Part shown: piece by piece, positions 5,247 through 6,253 of the stretch
How the letters are laid out: each line of letters begins with the position of its first letter
How positions within the stretch are numbered: position 1 is the stretch's first letter
NCBI GenBank assembly: GCA_051953655.1
Contig: JBQCIO010000266.1
Span: 1-6,253, forward strand
Reading direction: 5' to 3'
DNA from: JBQCHF01 sp051953655
GTDB taxonomy: Bacteria; Actinomycetota; Actinomycetes; Motilibacterales; Motilibacteraceae
DNA: 6,253 bases
The notes under the pieces: model-generated
What the model was told of the DNA's origin: nothing
The model's database searches: none
Seen by the model: the letters and a program-made list of their open reading frames with translations, nothing else
Program-made: the position numbers and the translations under genes

Positions 5247-5450
5247 GTGACTGGCAACCTCAACATGATCGGTTACGGTCTGGCCGCCATCGGTCCCGGT
5301 ATCGGTATCGGCCTGATCTTCGCCGCCTACATCGCCGGCGTCGCCCGCCAGCCCGAGGCCCGCAGCGTGCTCCAGAGCATCGCCATCCTCGGCTTCGCCC
5401 TCGCCGAGGCGCTCGCCATCATCGGTATCGGCCTCGCCTTCGCGCTCTAA
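5247..5450 (+). CDS. atpE: ATP synthase Fo subunit c
   Basis: This subunit forms the proton-carrying ring of the Fo rotor. The 67 residues make a helical hairpin: helix 1 (about 7-31) with the Gly repeat GPGIGIG, the polar loop Arg34-Gln35-Pro36-Glu37, and helix 2 (about 42-67) with the proton-binding Glu54 in FALAEAL. An Ala follows the Glu, and helix 1 shows no Gln in the sodium-ligand position, so protons rather than sodium are expected. It is shorter than the usual 70-81 residues at both ends, but the strong ribosome site at 5232-5240 and lack of an upstream start support GTG 5247. Glycine codon GGT is used for about half the glycines, and the stop is TAA, unlike the other genes here; this suits a very highly expressed gene. 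atpF follows after 12 bases. Confidence 0.98.
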   Translation: MTGNLNMIGYGLAAIGPGIGIGLIFAAYIAGVARQPEARSVLQSIAILGFALAEALAIIGIGLAFAL

Positions 5451-5462
5451 GGCAGCAGACAC

Positions 5463-6065
5463 ATGACCTTCACCCAGACGGCGGGCCTGCTGGCGGCAGG
5501 GGAGGGGCCCAGCCCCCTCATGCCGCACCTGGCCGAGCTCATCGTCGGCCTGGTGGCGTTCGCCCTGCTGTTCCTGTTCCTGCGGGCCAAGGTCTTCCCC
5601 CGCTTCGAGCAGGTCTACCAGGAGCGCCGCGAGAGCATCGCCGGCGGTATCCAGAAGGCCGAGGCCGCCCAGGCCGAGGCCCAGGCCGCGCTCGAGCAGT
5701 ACCGGGCGCAGCTGGCCGAGGCGCGCCAGGAGGCGTCCCGCATCCGCGCCGAGGCGCAGGAGCAGGGCGCCGCGATCATCGCCGAGATGCGCACCGAGGC
5801 CCAGGCCCAGGCGTCGCGGATCGTCGAGCAGGCGCGCGCCCAGGTCGAGGCCGACCGGTCGCAGGCCTTCGCCGCCCTGCAGGCGCAGGTGGGCGAGATC
5901 AGCACCCGGCTCGCCTCGCGGATCGTCGGGGAGTCGCTGGAGGACGAGGCGCGCCAGCGTCGCGTCGTGGAGCGCTTCCTCGCCGAGCTCGAGACCGGCT
6001 CGTCCGCGAACGGGTCGGGCAGCGGTGCCGCGGTGGACGGCGAGACCGTCGGGTCGGGTCGGTAG
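5463..6065 (+). CDS. atpF: ATP synthase Fo subunit b
   Basis: Subunit b is the outer stalk that holds the F1 head to subunit a. The 200 residues have a short N-terminal tail, one membrane helix (about 23-41, LAELIVGLVAFALLFLFL), then a long Ala/Glu/Gln/Arg-rich helix (about 45-175) typical of the b dimer coiled coil. Conserved pieces include ERRESI..GI.KAEAAQAEA, EYRAQLAEAR-like and IVGESL (154-159). From residue 178 to the end a Gly/Ser-rich tail, GSSANGSGSG onward, extends past the usual end. ATG 5463 is chosen because actinobacterial homologues have a matching LLAAGEG-type tail. A second in-frame ATG at 5520, with GGAGG at 5501-5505, would remove 19 residues but still keep the helix. The ribosome site for 5463 is weak (AAGG at 5449-5452), so re-initiation after atpE may help. 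Confidence 0.96.
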   Translation: MTFTQTAGLLAAGEGPSPLMPHLAELIVGLVAFALLFLFLRAKVFPRFEQVYQERRESIAGGIQKAEAAQAEAQAALEQYRAQLAEARQEASRIRAEAQEQGAAIIAEMRTEAQAQASRIVEQARAQVEADRSQAFAALQAQVGEISTRLASRIVGESLEDEARQRRVVERFLAELETGSSANGSGSGAAVDGETVGSGR

Positions 6066-6067
6066 GG

Positions 6068-6253
6068 ATGACCGAGCCGACCCGCCTCCTGCGGAGGTCC
6101 GGCGCGCGCGAGCAGCTCGACGCGCTGCCGGGCGACGCCGGCCAGGTCCTGGCCGTCGCCGACCAGCTGTTCGCCGTCGGTGCGCTGCTCGACGGCAACG
6201 GCGGCCTGCGCCGGGCGCTGTCGGACCCGGCCCGCCCGGCCGCTGCCAAGGCT
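6068..6253 (+). CDS. atpH: ATP synthase F1 subunit delta (N-terminal part, cut by window end)
   Basis: The reading frame from ATG 6068 has no stop before the window end, giving 62 residues of an N-terminal delta/OSCP domain. REQLDAL, then VADQLFAVGALLDGNGGLRRALSDPARPAAAKA, matches the conserved helical pattern of actinobacterial AtpH (helix, LLD, LRRAL-D-PSRP). Delta joins the top of the F1 head to subunit b. Actinobacterial delta is usually near 270 residues, so roughly three quarters lies outside. The ATG is 2 bases after the atpF stop with only TAGGG before it, indicating translational coupling to atpF. Confidence 0.93.
   Translation, partial: MTEPTRLLRRSGAREQLDALPGDAGQVLAVADQLFAVGALLDGNGGLRRALSDPARPAAAKA

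Noticed and set aside
5520..6065. A shorter atpF starting at ATG 5520
   Set aside because: GGAGG at 5501-5505 is somewhat far (14 bases), and remembered homologues keep an N-terminal tail matching the segment from 5463.
1..6253. A new defence, mobile or biosynthetic system
   Set aside because: All recognisable genes are conserved housekeeping genes in an established order; there are no transposase, integrase, tRNA or toxin-antitoxin signs.

Overview
The window is very GC-rich. It has the codon bias, the frequent GTG starts, the TGA/TAG stops and the TANNNT -10 boxes of a high-GC actinobacterium (Actinomycetota). Protein matches recalled from memory (Mycobacterium Rv1301-Rv1307, Streptomyces Atp subunits) point the same way. 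I do not name a genus. All convincing genes lie on the + strand.

Layout: 1-159 has no convincing gene. Next is tsaC/sua5 (160-807), a tRNA threonylcarbamoyladenosine (t6A) synthesis enzyme probably read from a leaderless mRNA. glyA (964-2238, serine hydroxymethyltransferase) follows, with its own -10 box and a roughly 97-nt leader that can fold. wecA/rfe (2304-3422) starts the lipid-linked GlcNAc pathway and is preceded by a G-run tract. A short tandem repeat begins at the wecA stop codon. After a promoter-like sequence near 3514 comes the head of the F1Fo ATP synthase operon: atpI-like (3558-3995), atpZ-like (3992-4279), atpB (subunit a, 4367-5146), atpE (subunit c, 5247-5450), atpF (subunit b, 5463-6065) and the first 62 codons of atpH (delta, 6068 to the window end). 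The catalytic subunit genes atpA, atpG, atpD and atpC presumably follow outside the window.

Working together: the atp genes build the membrane Fo sector (a, c-ring, b) and the start of the stalk that couples proton flow to ATP synthesis. atpI and atpZ are small accessory membrane proteins made just ahead of it. The order tsaC - wecA - accessory protein - atpB-E-F-H is an old actinobacterial arrangement. glyA is inserted between tsaC and wecA compared with the mycobacterial order.

This is a housekeeping region and I see no new defence, mobile or biosynthetic system. The points worth a second look are a substituted K-x-R motif in the t6A enzyme, fold-back structures in the glyA leader and upstream of atpB and atpE, a G-quadruplex-type tract, a post-stop repeat, an unusually short c subunit, and a Gly/Ser tail on subunit b.
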